The notes: generated from the letters alone by a model not told the origin. 64,000 nucleotides of DNA from Paenibacillus humicola (GCF_028826105.1 NZ_JAQGPL010000001.1:2506501-2570500); one strand, 5' to 3'. Positions 53,453-61,618 are shown, numbered from the stretch's first letter. A program made the numbers and translations.

Positions 53453-54367
53453 ATGAAACGGAAGATGAAGATGAACCGGATTGGCCGTTCCGACTTGATT
53501 GCCGGAGAGATCGGGCTGGGCTGCATGTCGCTTGGCACGGACGAACGCAAAGCCGTCTCCATGATTCACCGCGCCCTCGAGCTGGGAGTCAATTTTCTGG
53601 ATACGGCGGATTTGTACGACGGCGGACGCAATGAGGAGCTGGTCGGCAAAGCGATTGAAGGACGCCGGGACCGCGTCATCGTTGCGACCAAGGTCGGCAA
53701 CCGCCGCATTCCGGGTCGGGAAGGCTGGGTGTGGGATCCGTCGAAAGCGTATATTTTATCAGCCGTCAAGGATAGCTTGCGAAGGCTCAGAACAGATTAC
53801 ATCGACCTGTACCAGCTTCACGGCGGAACGATTGACGACCCGATCGACGACACGATCGAAGCGTTCGAGCAGCTGAAAAATGAAGGGCTGATTCGGTATT
53901 ACGGCATATCCTCCATACGGCCCAACGTGATCCGCGAATATATCCGCCGTTCGTCGATCGTCAGCGTCATGAACCAATTCAACATCGTCGACCGCCGCGC
54001 GGAAGAAGAGGTGCTGCCGGCGCTGAAGGAAAACGGCATCAGCGTCATTGCCCGGGGTCCCGTGGCGAGCGGGCTGCTATCGGATACCAAACGCGCGGAG
54101 AAAGGCTATTTGAATTACAGCCTGGACGAAATCAATCGGCTCCGGGAAAAGCTCGGCGAGCTCACGGGCGGCAGCCGGAGCATGGCACAGCTGGCGATCC
54201 GCTATTCGTTATCCGATCCCGCCGCAGCGGTCGTCATTCCGGGCGCGAGCTCGCTGCAGCAGCTGGAGCACAATGCCGCCGCCGCCAATCTCGAGCCGCT
54301 GAGCGCGGACGAAATCGATTGGATTCGTACGATCAGCAAGGCGAATCGTTATGAGAATCATCGATAA
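53453..54367 (+). CDS. Aldo/keto reductase
   Basis: 304 residues. Catalytic residues: Asp and Tyr in FLDTADLYDGG, Lys in VIVATKVGN, His in YQLHGGT. Cofactor motif PGASSLQQLEHNAAA near the C-terminus. Three in-frame ATG codons (53453, 53465, 53471) lie close together; GGAAGG precedes the first too closely, so initiation at a later one is possible. It resembles YqkF-type reductases. Single gene. Confidence 0.93.
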   Translation: MKRKMKMNRIGRSDLIAGEIGLGCMSLGTDERKAVSMIHRALELGVNFLDTADLYDGGRNEELVGKAIEGRRDRVIVATKVGNRRIPGREGWVWDPSKAYILSAVKDSLRRLRTDYIDLYQLHGGTIDDPIDDTIEAFEQLKNEGLIRYYGISSIRPNVIREYIRRSSIVSVMNQFNIVDRRAEEEVLPALKENGISVIARGPVASGLLSDTKRAEKGYLNYSLDEINRLREKLGELTGGSRSMAQLAIRYSLSDPAAAVVIPGASSLQQLEHNAAAANLEPLSADEIDWIRTISKANRYENHR

Positions 54368-54393
54368 GACAGTCGCAGTGGAGGGAGCTTTCC

Positions 54394-54795
54394 ATGTCAA
54401 ACCGTGAAATAGAGGCGATTTCCGATGCCCGAATCGCGCCATGGCTTGTCGTGGACGATGCGGAGAAAGCGGCCGGCTTCTACGCGGCCGCATTCGGGAC
54501 GCGCGAGAAATACCGTCTTGCGGGCGAAGACGGCAGGCCGATAATCGTTCATTTAGCCGTCGGCGAAGCGGATTTCTGGATCCAGGACGAACCCGGAGCC
54601 GGCTCCGGGTCCCCCGGACAAGCTGCGGTCCGGATGATTCTGACCGTCCGGGATCCGGATGCCGTATTCGAACGCGCCCTGGCTGCCGGAGCAGTCGAAA
54701 TCGTTCCCATCAGTGAAGGACACGGCTGGCGTATCGGCCGCATCGCCGACCCGTTCGGCCACCACTGGGAAATCGGAAGGCCGCTCGAAGCCTGA
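54394..54795 (+). CDS. VOC family (glyoxalase/bleomycin-resistance fold) protein
   Basis: 133 residues in two beta-alpha-beta modules: APWLVVDDAEKAAGFYAAAFG and DPFGHHWEIGRPLEA at the end. The profile resembles PhnB/YdeS-like VOC proteins. It lies 26 bp after the aldo/keto reductase with GGAGGGAG, so both are probably cotranscribed. Function within the VOC superfamily is open. Confidence 0.9.
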   Translation: MSNREIEAISDARIAPWLVVDDAEKAAGFYAAAFGTREKYRLAGEDGRPIIVHLAVGEADFWIQDEPGAGSGSPGQAAVRMILTVRDPDAVFERALAAGAVEIVPISEGHGWRIGRIADPFGHHWEIGRPLEA

Positions 54796-54924
54796 TTGTC
54801 CGCCGATAGTCTAGCGCCTTGACCGCAGCTGCGCGTTCCGCAGCGGTCAGGCCCGGCGCCGCGTGTCTTGGCCTTATCGCCTCGGGAAGGACGCCGGTAT
54901 TTTTTGTAGCAAACATGTTGATGA

Positions 54925-54948
54925 AGCCGCGATGATCGCGGCTTTTTT
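54925..54948 (+). terminator. Terminator
   Basis: AGCCGCG-ATGAT-CGCGGCT followed by six T. Confidence 0.88.
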
Positions 54949-54975
54949 CCATTCCGTTTTTTCCCCGGCCAATTC

Positions 54976-55003
54976 TTTAGACTTTGTTTAGATTTGATTT
55001 AGA
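54976..55003 (+). promoter_or_regulatory. Triple TTTAGA direct repeat (OmpR/PhoB-type binding site)
   Basis: Three exact TTTAGA hexamers start at 54976, 54987 and 54998, an 11-bp period, which places them on one DNA face. That is the pattern bound by OmpR/PhoB-family response regulators. A TAAGAT hexamer at 55024-55029 could be the -10 of the promoter it controls, 20 bp after the last repeat. Confidence 0.6.
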
Positions 55004-55127
55004 GCGGCGTTACACCTGGCGGGTAAGATGAAATCCATAAGGCTCCGGCAAATCGGCCGAGGAGGCGAGGCGGGGAACGGCAATAAGGCGGCCGGAAGCC
55101 GAATTCGATTTACTTGGGAGGTAAAAC

Positions 55128-56039
55128 ATGAGAAAAAAATGGCTGGCGGCGGGAGCCGGCATCGGCGTCGGCGCCGTGATGCTGTTTGCAAGCGGGTTCT
55201 CCGCAATGGCGGATACGTCCGGATCGGATGCGTACAAATCGGCGCTGCTTCAAACGAAAGCGGAAACGAGTCTGACCGCGGATGCGGACCTGACCATTAC
55301 GGATAACGGAACGAAGCTGCTGTCGGGCACGGCGAATATCAAGCTGAACCGCGAATCGCAGTCGGCCAGCTTAGCCGCGGAAATCGGGAGCGGCACGCAG
55401 ACGCATGCGTTCCAGGTTTATCGCCAGGACGGAAAAACAGTCTTTAAAAGCGGAGACAGCGACGTGTACCGGATCATGCAGTCTAACGAGCCGGATTGGC
55501 AGCACGGGGGCGGAGATCATCCCGCTCAGCCGCCTAAGGCTGTGGAGCAGCTGTTCGACACCTTGACCGGCAATGTCCGCCAGCTGGCCACGGTCGAAAC
55601 GGAGGCGGATGGGAGCAAAATCGCTTCCCTGCATCTGACGGAAAGCCAAATTCCCGCTGTGGTCAATGCAATCGGATCGCTGGCGGCATCCGGAGCATCC
55701 GGGGGCAAATGGCATCATGCCGAAGGCAAAAGCGGCGGCGGCGGTCCTTTCGGTCCAGCGGAGTTCGACATGAATCTGCCGAAGCTGACGGACGAAATCC
55801 GGGTGGACTCGATCAATCTGGACGCCAAAATCACCCCGGATAACCTGCTGGATGAACAAACCGCCGAAATCGGCATCAGCGGGAAGGACGATTCCGGTAC
55901 CCTTCACGATCTGGTCGTCCGGCTGCATGTGGATTTCTCCGGCTATAACCAGACAAACCCGGAGCGGATCGATTTGACCGGCAAGCCTACGGAAACGATT
56001 CAAAATAAAGGTCCCGGACGCGGCGGCTGGCATCATTAA
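55128..56039 (+). CDS. Secreted protein of unknown function
   Basis: 303 residues. Signal peptide of about 29 residues ending ASGFSAMADT (no lipobox cysteine). The mature part is mostly beta-rich, Ser/Thr/Ala-rich with a His/Gly-rich linker near residues 120-135 and 195-210 (GGKWHHAEGKSGGGG) and a GRGGWHH C-terminus. It resembles substrate-less secreted proteins seen near efflux or sigma/response-regulator loci in Paenibacillus, but no family was recognised. The TTTAGA repeat upstream points to two-component control. Its own terminator follows. Confidence 0.8.
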   Translation: MRKKWLAAGAGIGVGAVMLFASGFSAMADTSGSDAYKSALLQTKAETSLTADADLTITDNGTKLLSGTANIKLNRESQSASLAAEIGSGTQTHAFQVYRQDGKTVFKSGDSDVYRIMQSNEPDWQHGGGDHPAQPPKAVEQLFDTLTGNVRQLATVETEADGSKIASLHLTESQIPAVVNAIGSLAASGASGGKWHHAEGKSGGGGPFGPAEFDMNLPKLTDEIRVDSINLDAKITPDNLLDEQTAEIGISGKDDSGTLHDLVVRLHVDFSGYNQTNPERIDLTGKPTETIQNKGPGRGGWHH

Positions 56040-56046
56040 GGTACGT

Positions 56047-56088
56047 CCGCCGGGCGGCGGTATTATGCGGCCCGGCGGCCCGTTTTTT
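56047..56088 (+). terminator. Terminator after the secreted protein
   Basis: CCGCCGGGC and GCCCGGCGG (9 bp) with a 14-base loop, then CCCG and six T. Confidence 0.75.
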
Positions 56089-56116
56089 CCAATACGAACG
56101 GAAGGGAGCGGTCCAG

Positions 56117-56854
56117 TTGAGCGTCATACTGGAAATAAACCGGATGACCAAATTATATAAAAAGGGCAGGGGGGTCCGGGACGTCAGCTTCGAGATCGCA
56201 GAAGGGGAGGTTTTCGGATTTGTCGGGCCCAACGGCGCCGGCAAAACGACCCTGTTAAAGATCGCTACCGGATTGCTCCGACCGGATCAGGGAATTGTAC
56301 GCATCGGCGGGTACGATCTGGCGGAGCATTTCGAGCGGGCGATGGCGCTTACCGGCTGCATCATCGAATCGGCGGAAGCTTACGAATACATGAGCGCTTA
56401 CGATAATTTGAAGCTTGCGGCGCGTTATTATCCCGATCTGCCGAAAACACGGATCGATCAGGCGCTGGAAGAAGCCGGACTTTCCCGGTACAAGAAAGAG
56501 CGGGTAAGCGGCTTTTCGCTCGGCATGAAGCAGCGGCTGGCGCTGGCTTCGGCGCTGCTGTCCCATCCGCGGCTCGTCATTTTGGATGAACCGACCAACG
56601 GTCTGGACGTCGAAGGTATGGCGGACGTCCGGAATACGATCGCCCGGCTGGCCCGCGACCGCGGCATCGCGTTTCTCGTTTCCAGTCATCAGATTCATGA
56701 CCTGGGCATGATCGCCGGCCGGATCGGCATCCTGAACAACGGCAGTCTGGTCAAGCTTGCCCGTCCGGAGGAGTGGCTGTCCGAAGGCAAAACGCCTGAG
56801 CAGTTTGTGCTGCCGTATGTTCAAACCGCAAAGGGAGCGGATGTTTATGCATAG
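56117..56854 (+). CDS. ABC-2 type exporter ATP-binding protein
   Basis: 245 residues. Walker A GPNGAGKTT, signature FSLGMKQRLALA (variant LGMKQ), Walker B LVILDEPTNGLD and H-loop VSSHQIHDL. The TTG start follows AAGGGAG with an eight-base spacer. The permease starts before its stop codon. Such pairs export antimicrobial peptides (BcrA/LagF type) or other hydrophobic substrates. Confidence 0.93.
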   Translation: MSVILEINRMTKLYKKGRGVRDVSFEIAEGEVFGFVGPNGAGKTTLLKIATGLLRPDQGIVRIGGYDLAEHFERAMALTGCIIESAEAYEYMSAYDNLKLAARYYPDLPKTRIDQALEEAGLSRYKKERVSGFSLGMKQRLALASALLSHPRLVILDEPTNGLDVEGMADVRNTIARLARDRGIAFLVSSHQIHDLGMIAGRIGILNNGSLVKLARPEEWLSEGKTPEQFVLPYVQTAKGADVYA

Positions 56855-57596
56855 CGGATACGCAAGCCTGCGAAATGAGATCGAGAAAATAGGGAGGCGC
56901 AAAAGCGCGAAAGGCTTTCTGCTGCTGACGCTGATCATTCCGGCCGTTGCGGCGCTGCTGCTCGCCATGCTGAAAAACAATACGGGCATGATCTGGGGGC
57001 TCGGAAGCAATCTGCCGCTCATCATGCTGCGCTTGTTCACGGCCGGCCTGATCCCGCTCTTTCTGTTCATGGCCGCAGCGGATGCGTTTCCCGGCGAAGT
57101 CGCCGCGCGTACGTTAAAGCTTGCGCTTGTACGGCCGGTATCCCGGGCGAAAGTATTCGCATCGAAGGTTTTGGCGATGGGGGCTTATATTGCCCTCTAC
57201 CTGGCGGTACTTTGGCTGTCGTCCTCCATATCCGGCTGGCTTTTAGCCGGAAGCGGAATGACGGGCAGTTTGACGGACGGCCTGAAGGCTTACGCGGTTT
57301 CTTTCGTCCCGATGATGGTCACCGGCGTTATGGCGGCCTTCATCGCGCAATGGTTGAACAACAGCTCCGGTGCCGTTACGGTCGCGATTATCCTGTATGC
57401 CGCGGCCAAGCTGCTGCCGTTCGTTTTCCCGGCATTTTCGGTATGGTCCGTTTTCTCGTACACGAACTGGTACGTGCTGTGGCTCGGGGGCGGCGCAGCT
57501 GCCGGCAAATTGCTGAATTCGTTCGCGCTGCTGCTGTCGTACGGGATCATGGCCTACTCGGCGGGGCTGCTGCTGTTCGAACGAAAACAGCTGTAG
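56847..57596 (+). CDS. ABC-2 family transporter permease
   Basis: 249 residues with six hydrophobic segments (first FLLLTLIIPAVAALLLAML, last YGIMAYSAGLLLF). ATG 56847 overlaps the end of the ATPase gene and follows AAGGGAG; the open frame extends upstream inside that gene. It resembles lantibiotic-immunity and bacitracin exporters (family by layout). It forms the membrane half of the exporter. Confidence 0.88.
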   Translation: MHSGYASLRNEIEKIGRRKSAKGFLLLTLIIPAVAALLLAMLKNNTGMIWGLGSNLPLIMLRLFTAGLIPLFLFMAAADAFPGEVAARTLKLALVRPVSRAKVFASKVLAMGAYIALYLAVLWLSSSISGWLLAGSGMTGSLTDGLKAYAVSFVPMMVTGVMAAFIAQWLNNSSGAVTVAIILYAAAKLLPFVFPAFSVWSVFSYTNWYVLWLGGGAAAGKLLNSFALLLSYGIMAYSAGLLLFERKQL

Positions 57597-57623
57597 CCGT
57601 GTAAGTAGAAAGAAAAGGGGAGG

Positions 57624-58100
57624 ATGAAGCGTATCATGAAAACCGCAAAAGAACCCATTGGAGTAAAACGCCGGCGTCCGGCAGCATCCGAACGGGAGCC
57701 TGGCGAGCAAGGAAATGTGCGGATCCGGATTTTTCGGCAGATTTATGCGTTCGCGGCGGCCGCTTATCTGGTGTGCATCATCCTTCAAGTATTTTTCGCG
57801 GGGCTCGGCATTTTCGTCGATTCCGGCGAGCTGCAGCTGCACCGGGCGTTCGCAAACGATTTCGAATTCGGCTCTGCACTGATGTTTCTGCTGTCGTTTC
57901 CCGGTCAAATCCGTGGCGGCTTGCGATGGTGGCCGCTCGCATTGCTCGCGCTTACGTCGCTGCAGCATATCACAATCCAGTTGGCTGCAGGGATTCTGCC
58001 GGCGTTCCATACGGTTGATGCCCTGCTGTTGTTTGCAATCGCGATGCATACGGCAAAGCGTTCTTGGCGGTGGCTGCTGCCTCGGCGTAGCATGGCTTAG
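57624..58100 (+). CDS. DUF6220-like membrane protein
   Basis: 158 residues. A basic N-terminus of about 35 residues, then four membrane segments starting at YAFAAAAYLVCIILQVFFAG. The motifs GLGIFVD, LHRAFAND (histidine), and LPAFHTVDALLLFAIA fit the DUF6220 family. Function is unknown. It lies 27 bp after the ABC permease with AAGGGGAGG, so it may be cotranscribed with the exporter. Confidence 0.75.
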   Translation: MKRIMKTAKEPIGVKRRRPAASEREPGEQGNVRIRIFRQIYAFAAAAYLVCIILQVFFAGLGIFVDSGELQLHRAFANDFEFGSALMFLLSFPGQIRGGLRWWPLALLALTSLQHITIQLAAGILPAFHTVDALLLFAIAMHTAKRSWRWLLPRRSMA

Positions 58101-58150
58101 AGGAACATCGGCTCGGAATACGATTTGCCGGCGGCTGCCGTCGCTTGCGG

Positions 58151-58182
58151 AAAAACGGCTCTTCCCCGAGGAGTCGTTTTTA
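58151..58182 (+). terminator. Terminator
   Basis: AAAAACGGCTC and GAGTCGTTTTT (11 bp, one G-T pair) with a 9-base loop and a T-run. Confidence 0.8.
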
Positions 58183-58271
58183 GCTTTTGGCGGAATGGCA
58201 GTACCGTCTGCGGGACTCCTGAAAGACAGGCAGTGCGTTTATCGGGGGCATTATTTTCAACAAAATTCCGC

Positions 58272-58300
58272 TTGTCATACGAATATATGTTCGGTAAAAT
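58272..58300 (+). promoter_or_regulatory. Promoter with LexA (SOS)-type box in the spacer
   Basis: TTGTCA (58272-58277) and TAAAAT (58295-58300) are exactly 17 bp apart. Their spacer contains CGAATATATGTTCG (58280-58293), which matches the Bacillus LexA consensus CGAAC-N4-GTTCG with one change. Binding there would block the promoter. One-mismatch matches are not rare (about two expected in 64 kb by chance), so the promoter position is what gives weight. Confidence 0.55.
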
Positions 58301-58332
58301 AAAAACAAACGTTCGCAGGCGGAGGGGTTTCA

Positions 58333-58536
58333 ATGTCACTTGAACAGCATGTCGGCAGCATCTTGAGAATCGTGTACATGGACCGAAACAACCGTTTTAC
58401 GAAACGAACGATTCACGTTTTATCGATTGCCGACGGCCGGGTCAGGGCGTATTGTCTGACTTCCAAAGGGCACCGGGTGTTCCGGATCGACCATATTTTG
58501 GCGTTCGAAGCGGTTAAACGTCTTTATACCGGCTGA
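58333..58536 (+). CDS. Tiny WYL-like single-domain protein
   Basis: 67 residues that look like one half of a WYL domain: ILRIVYMDRNNRFTKRTIHV, then GRVRAYCLTSKGHRVFRID and HILAFEAV, the classic RxxAYC...FRxDRI pattern. WYL domains sense DNA fragments or nucleotides in many defence and DNA-damage regulators. There is no DNA-binding domain here. GGAGGGG lies before the ATG, and a LexA-type box covers the promoter. It may modulate another protein by dimerisation or be a small SOS-induced sensor (inference). Confidence 0.75.
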   Translation: MSLEQHVGSILRIVYMDRNNRFTKRTIHVLSIADGRVRAYCLTSKGHRVFRIDHILAFEAVKRLYTG

Positions 58537-58635
58537 TTTCCGACTTTTTGATTTTGTTAACAAGGGAAATTGCAGATGTCGACGAATCATTACTAAAAGA
58601 ATGAAATTCCAAATTCTGTTGTATCGTCTCCGTTT

Positions 58636-58896
58636 ATGAACAAGGGGGGAATCGATATCATTCACAATTTATATGAAACCCATCTTGAGGTGAAGAACCT
58701 TGCGGCTTCCGTTGAATTTTACAAAAAATTGGGACTCCATACGTGGAAGACCGCGGCGGCCGTCTATTTTCACGATCCCGACGAGAATGAGCTTGAGCTG
58801 ATCGCATGGCTGCCGGATGAACCGCAAGAACCCGGGACGGTGCCGTATTTAAGCGAATGGAACGAGAGATTCCGGAATAAACCGTTAACAGAATGA
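58636..58896 (+). CDS. VOC family protein, middle missing, probable pseudogene
   Basis: 86 codons against about 125 in full VOC relatives. The beginning (LYETHLEVKNLAASVEFYKK) and the end (AAAVYFHDPDENELELIAWL, then PDEPQEPGTVPYLSEW) are clear family motifs, but the 40 residues between are absent, joined in frame after LGLHTW. The ATG at 58636 has no ribosome site. AAGGGGGGA (58642-58650) is instead correctly spaced for ATC 58657 or ATT 58660, where the family would begin (IHNLYE). So it may have lost its ATG. Confidence 0.6.
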   Translation: MNKGGIDIIHNLYETHLEVKNLAASVEFYKKLGLHTWKTAAAVYFHDPDENELELIAWLPDEPQEPGTVPYLSEWNERFRNKPLTE

Positions 58897-58910
58897 TGGG
58901 AGGGAAAACG

Positions 58911-59687
58911 ATGATGAAATTGACATTTGATCAGCGAAAACAGCTCATTGAAAACGGTTACGTGGTGGTTCCCGGCGTCGTTTCGGACCTGCTCGTCCGT
59001 CGTGCCGTAAAGGCGATCAACCATGCGCTCGGCAAAAGTGCCCATGACGCCCAGCATGAAACGAATTACGTGCGGGAGCTCGGCCGCCGGGCGGAAATCA
59101 CGGATTTGTTCAACGAGACATCGGCTAGTGCGCTCCTCGATTCGCTCGTGGGCGAAGGGAATTACAATCCGATCGTCAGCGCCCAGGTCGCGCTGCGATT
59201 TCCCGATTATCAGGATCCGCCGAACCCGTATGCCGGCGCTCATCTGGACGGCATGCTGAAGCTGAAGGACGGCATCGTGGAAAATTTCACGGCGCTGGTC
59301 GGCGTTCTGCTTAGCGATCAGCCGGAGCCGAACATGGGCAACTTTATCGTTTATCCCGGATCGCACCGGCTTTACCGGCACTATTTTGAGGAGCACGGCC
59401 CCTGCGTGCTGCTGACGGAAGAAGCGTTCCGGACGATGCACCGGTCGCCGAACGTCATGCTGCCGGAGCCGGTCCAAGTAACGGGACGCGCGGGAGACCT
59501 GGTCATCTGTCATTATCAGCTCATTCACGGCGGCGGCCCAAACGTTTCCTCGTCGATCCGGTATTCCTGCTATTACCGGGTCTATCACCGCGAAGTGACG
59601 CAGGATTGGGAAACGCCGCTGGTCGAGATGTGGAAGCATTGGCCGGGCTTGAAGGACGATTTGGAGCGGGAAGGGGCGGCGAACTAG
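58911..59687 (+). CDS. Phytanoyl-CoA dioxygenase family protein
   Basis: About 258 residues. The iron triad is His111 and Asp113 (AHLDGML) and His206 (QLIHGGGPN). The N-terminal half begins FDQRKQLIENGYVVVPGVV. ATG 58911 follows GGGAGGG with a six-base spacer. It is tightly followed by a gluconolactonase gene starting at the base after its stop, so both act together, perhaps on a lactone or polyol natural product. Confidence 0.9.
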   Translation: MMKLTFDQRKQLIENGYVVVPGVVSDLLVRRAVKAINHALGKSAHDAQHETNYVRELGRRAEITDLFNETSASALLDSLVGEGNYNPIVSAQVALRFPDYQDPPNPYAGAHLDGMLKLKDGIVENFTALVGVLLSDQPEPNMGNFIVYPGSHRLYRHYFEEHGPCVLLTEEAFRTMHRSPNVMLPEPVQVTGRAGDLVICHYQLIHGGGPNVSSSIRYSCYYRVYHREVTQDWETPLVEMWKHWPGLKDDLEREGAAN

Positions 59688-60560
59688 GTGGACGAATTGG
59701 AGCTGGTGCTGGATGCCCGGGCGCTGCTTGCCGAAGGTCCGGGCTGGGACGCGGCGGAAGGCCGATTGTATTGGACCGATATATTGAAGGGAGAGGTACA
59801 TGTTTTCGACCCGAGGACGGGAACCGATCACAGCTACCCGGCCGGTCAATATGTCGGTGCGGTCGTGCAGACCGGGAGCGGAGATCTCCTTCTGGCCGCT
59901 CATCACGGCTTTTACCGGTTCCGGCCGCAGACGCTGGAGCTTGAGCATTTGGCCGACCCGGAAGCCGGAGCGGAGACGAGGTTCAACGACGGAAAATGCG
60001 ACGCGGCCGGCCGATTCTGGGCCGGCACCATGCATCTCCGGGAGGAGCAGCCGATCGGAGCGCTGTATTGTCTGGACACGGACGGCCGGCTCATGCAAAA
60101 AGCAGCCGGCATTACCTGCTCCAACGGCCTGACCTGGAGCCCGGATCATACCAAAATGTATTATATCGACTCGCCCACGAAACGCGTCGTGCAGTACGAT
60201 TTTGATCTCGAAACGGGAGAAATCCGAAACGGCAGAAAGGTAATTACCATTCCGGAAGGGGAAGGGACCCCCGACGGCATGACGACCGACCTGGAAGGCA
60301 TGCTGTGGGTAGCGCAGTGGGACGGCTGGTGCGTGTCGCGATGGAATCCGGAAACCGGGGAACGGCTTCGCCGGGTGAACGTACCGGCCGCACGAGTTAC
60401 GTCATGCATTTTCGGCGGAAACGAAATGAACGAGCTTTATATCACGACTGCGCGCACGGGAATATCGGAGCAGGCGCTTCGGGATCAGACGCATGCGGGC
60501 GGAATTTTTCGGATCCGGACGGACGTTCCGGGCATGGCAACTTTTATTTATAATGGCTAG
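59688..60560 (+). CDS. SMP-30/gluconolactonase family protein
   Basis: 290-residue six-bladed propeller. Metal-binding motifs LLAEGPGWD (Glu), CSNGLTWSPD (Asn) and GTPDGMTTD (Asp) are intact, and LYWTDILKGEVHVFD starts the first blade. It hydrolyses sugar lactones with a divalent metal. The GTG start directly follows the dioxygenase stop. Confidence 0.93.
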   Translation: MDELELVLDARALLAEGPGWDAAEGRLYWTDILKGEVHVFDPRTGTDHSYPAGQYVGAVVQTGSGDLLLAAHHGFYRFRPQTLELEHLADPEAGAETRFNDGKCDAAGRFWAGTMHLREEQPIGALYCLDTDGRLMQKAAGITCSNGLTWSPDHTKMYYIDSPTKRVVQYDFDLETGEIRNGRKVITIPEGEGTPDGMTTDLEGMLWVAQWDGWCVSRWNPETGERLRRVNVPAARVTSCIFGGNEMNELYITTARTGISEQALRDQTHAGGIFRIRTDVPGMATFIYNG

Positions 60561-60619
60561 CAGGATGTTTGCTATACGAACCTATTCAGTGTTATTACAA
60601 ACCGCGGGGGAATACGTTA

Positions 60620-60694
60620 ATGAAGCCTATTCGAAATTCAGCTAAAGCCGTCATTATGGAGCGGGATCGGATCCTGTTGGCAGCGCCATGGTGA
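60620..60694 (+). pseudogene. Truncated Nudix hydrolase N-terminus
   Basis: A 24-codon frame reads MKPIRNSAKAVIMERDRILL then a stop at TGA 60692. This is the usual first strand of Nudix hydrolases, but the Nudix box and everything after are missing. The next gene starts 50 bp later. It is a decayed gene fragment. Confidence 0.6.
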
Positions 60695-60744
60695 AATAGA
60701 TAAGAGCGACGAAATCGTTCGTCCCCGGAAAGGCGGAACCGGCT

Positions 60745-61311
60745 ATGTATGCCGTGGAATTGTTTTTTGATGCCCCGTTTGAAGCGTATGTGAGATCGGT
60801 TTGGAAAACGCTGAGCGACCGGAATATCAGCACCGAAATGCAGGATATATGCGGCGTCCGGCCTCATCTGACGATGGCGGTTTACGACGATATTCCGCGG
60901 CTGGATACGTTTTTCGAACGTTTCTCCGCATGGACTGAGAGCTCCCCTGCCATTCATCTGAAGTTTGACGTCCTCGCTTTTTTTCCGGCCTCGGGAACGT
61001 TATTTCTGGGTCCGACCGTAACGGACAGCCTGATCCGATGGCATCGCCAATATCATGCTGAATTTGACGAGCTGCTTCCGAATCCGCATTCGTTTTACGT
61101 TCCGAATCAGTGGGTACCGCATTGTACGCTGGCGATTCGGCTGACGCCGGATCAAGCCGCCGAAGCGATGGCTTTCTGTTATCCGGATTTTAGACCGCTC
61201 CAAACCCGGGTTATTGAAGCGGGAGTGGTGAAGCTCGGTTACGACTCGAATCATAGATGTACAAGCAGCTCTACGATTCATTTCGGCCGGGTAGGCGATG
61301 AATGCCGCTAA
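60745..61311 (+). CDS. 2'-5' RNA ligase/2H phosphoesterase family protein
   Basis: 188 residues. Two H-x-T motifs are placed as in 2H phosphoesterases: His41 in PHLTMAVY and His126 in PHCTLAIR. The family includes RNA ligases and cyclic phosphodiesterases that act on RNA ends, nucleotides or small molecules. Start ATG 60745 has a GGAAAGGCGG region upstream. It appears to have replaced or followed the broken Nudix gene. Confidence 0.88.
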   Translation: MYAVELFFDAPFEAYVRSVWKTLSDRNISTEMQDICGVRPHLTMAVYDDIPRLDTFFERFSAWTESSPAIHLKFDVLAFFPASGTLFLGPTVTDSLIRWHRQYHAEFDELLPNPHSFYVPNQWVPHCTLAIRLTPDQAAEAMAFCYPDFRPLQTRVIEAGVVKLGYDSNHRCTSSSTIHFGRVGDECR

Positions 61312-61411
61312 CAAACAACATCCCCGAGCTTTTTGAAGAATAAAGAGGAAATGGAAGTTCCACGGGGAATTGGTTATATTGGGAATTTGGAACAAGAGAG
61401 GATCTATCAAC

Positions 61412-61618
61412 ATGGAGCAATGGGAATACAGGACGATGAAATATAGGACAGGCGGATTTTTGGGGGGCAAGGTGAATACGGATGACTTTGAAGTGGGATT
61501 GAACCTGTGCGGAAGCGAAGGCTGGGAATTGGTTTCCTGCTTCGATACCAACTCTGCGCAAGGCGAATCCCGGGATGTTATTGCCGTGTTTAAACGAAAA
61601 AAAGGATCGGCTTTATAA
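61412..61618 (+). CDS. DUF4177-like small protein
   Basis: 68 residues with the DUF4177 core: QWEYRTMKYRT, then LNLCGSEGWELVSCF and DVIAVFKRK. Such proteins are small cytoplasmic beta-rich proteins of unknown function. ATG 61412 is the start, with AGAGAGG ten bases upstream. The frame extends upstream from 61370 without a ribosome site. Confidence 0.8.
   Translation: MEQWEYRTMKYRTGGFLGGKVNTDDFEVGLNLCGSEGWELVSCFDTNSAQGESRDVIAVFKRKKGSAL

Larger units (their letters stand above)
54796..55127. other. 332-bp gap with terminator and response-regulator-like site
   Basis: No gene is recognised here. The gap holds a TGACCGC/GCGGTCA hairpin without a T-run near 54821-54859, a terminator at 54925 and a triple TTTAGA repeat at 54976, both listed separately. 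Confidence 0.6.

Noticed and set aside
54821..54859. TGACCGC/GCGGTCA hairpin as terminator
   Set aside because: It has no T-run, and a proper terminator follows at 54925.
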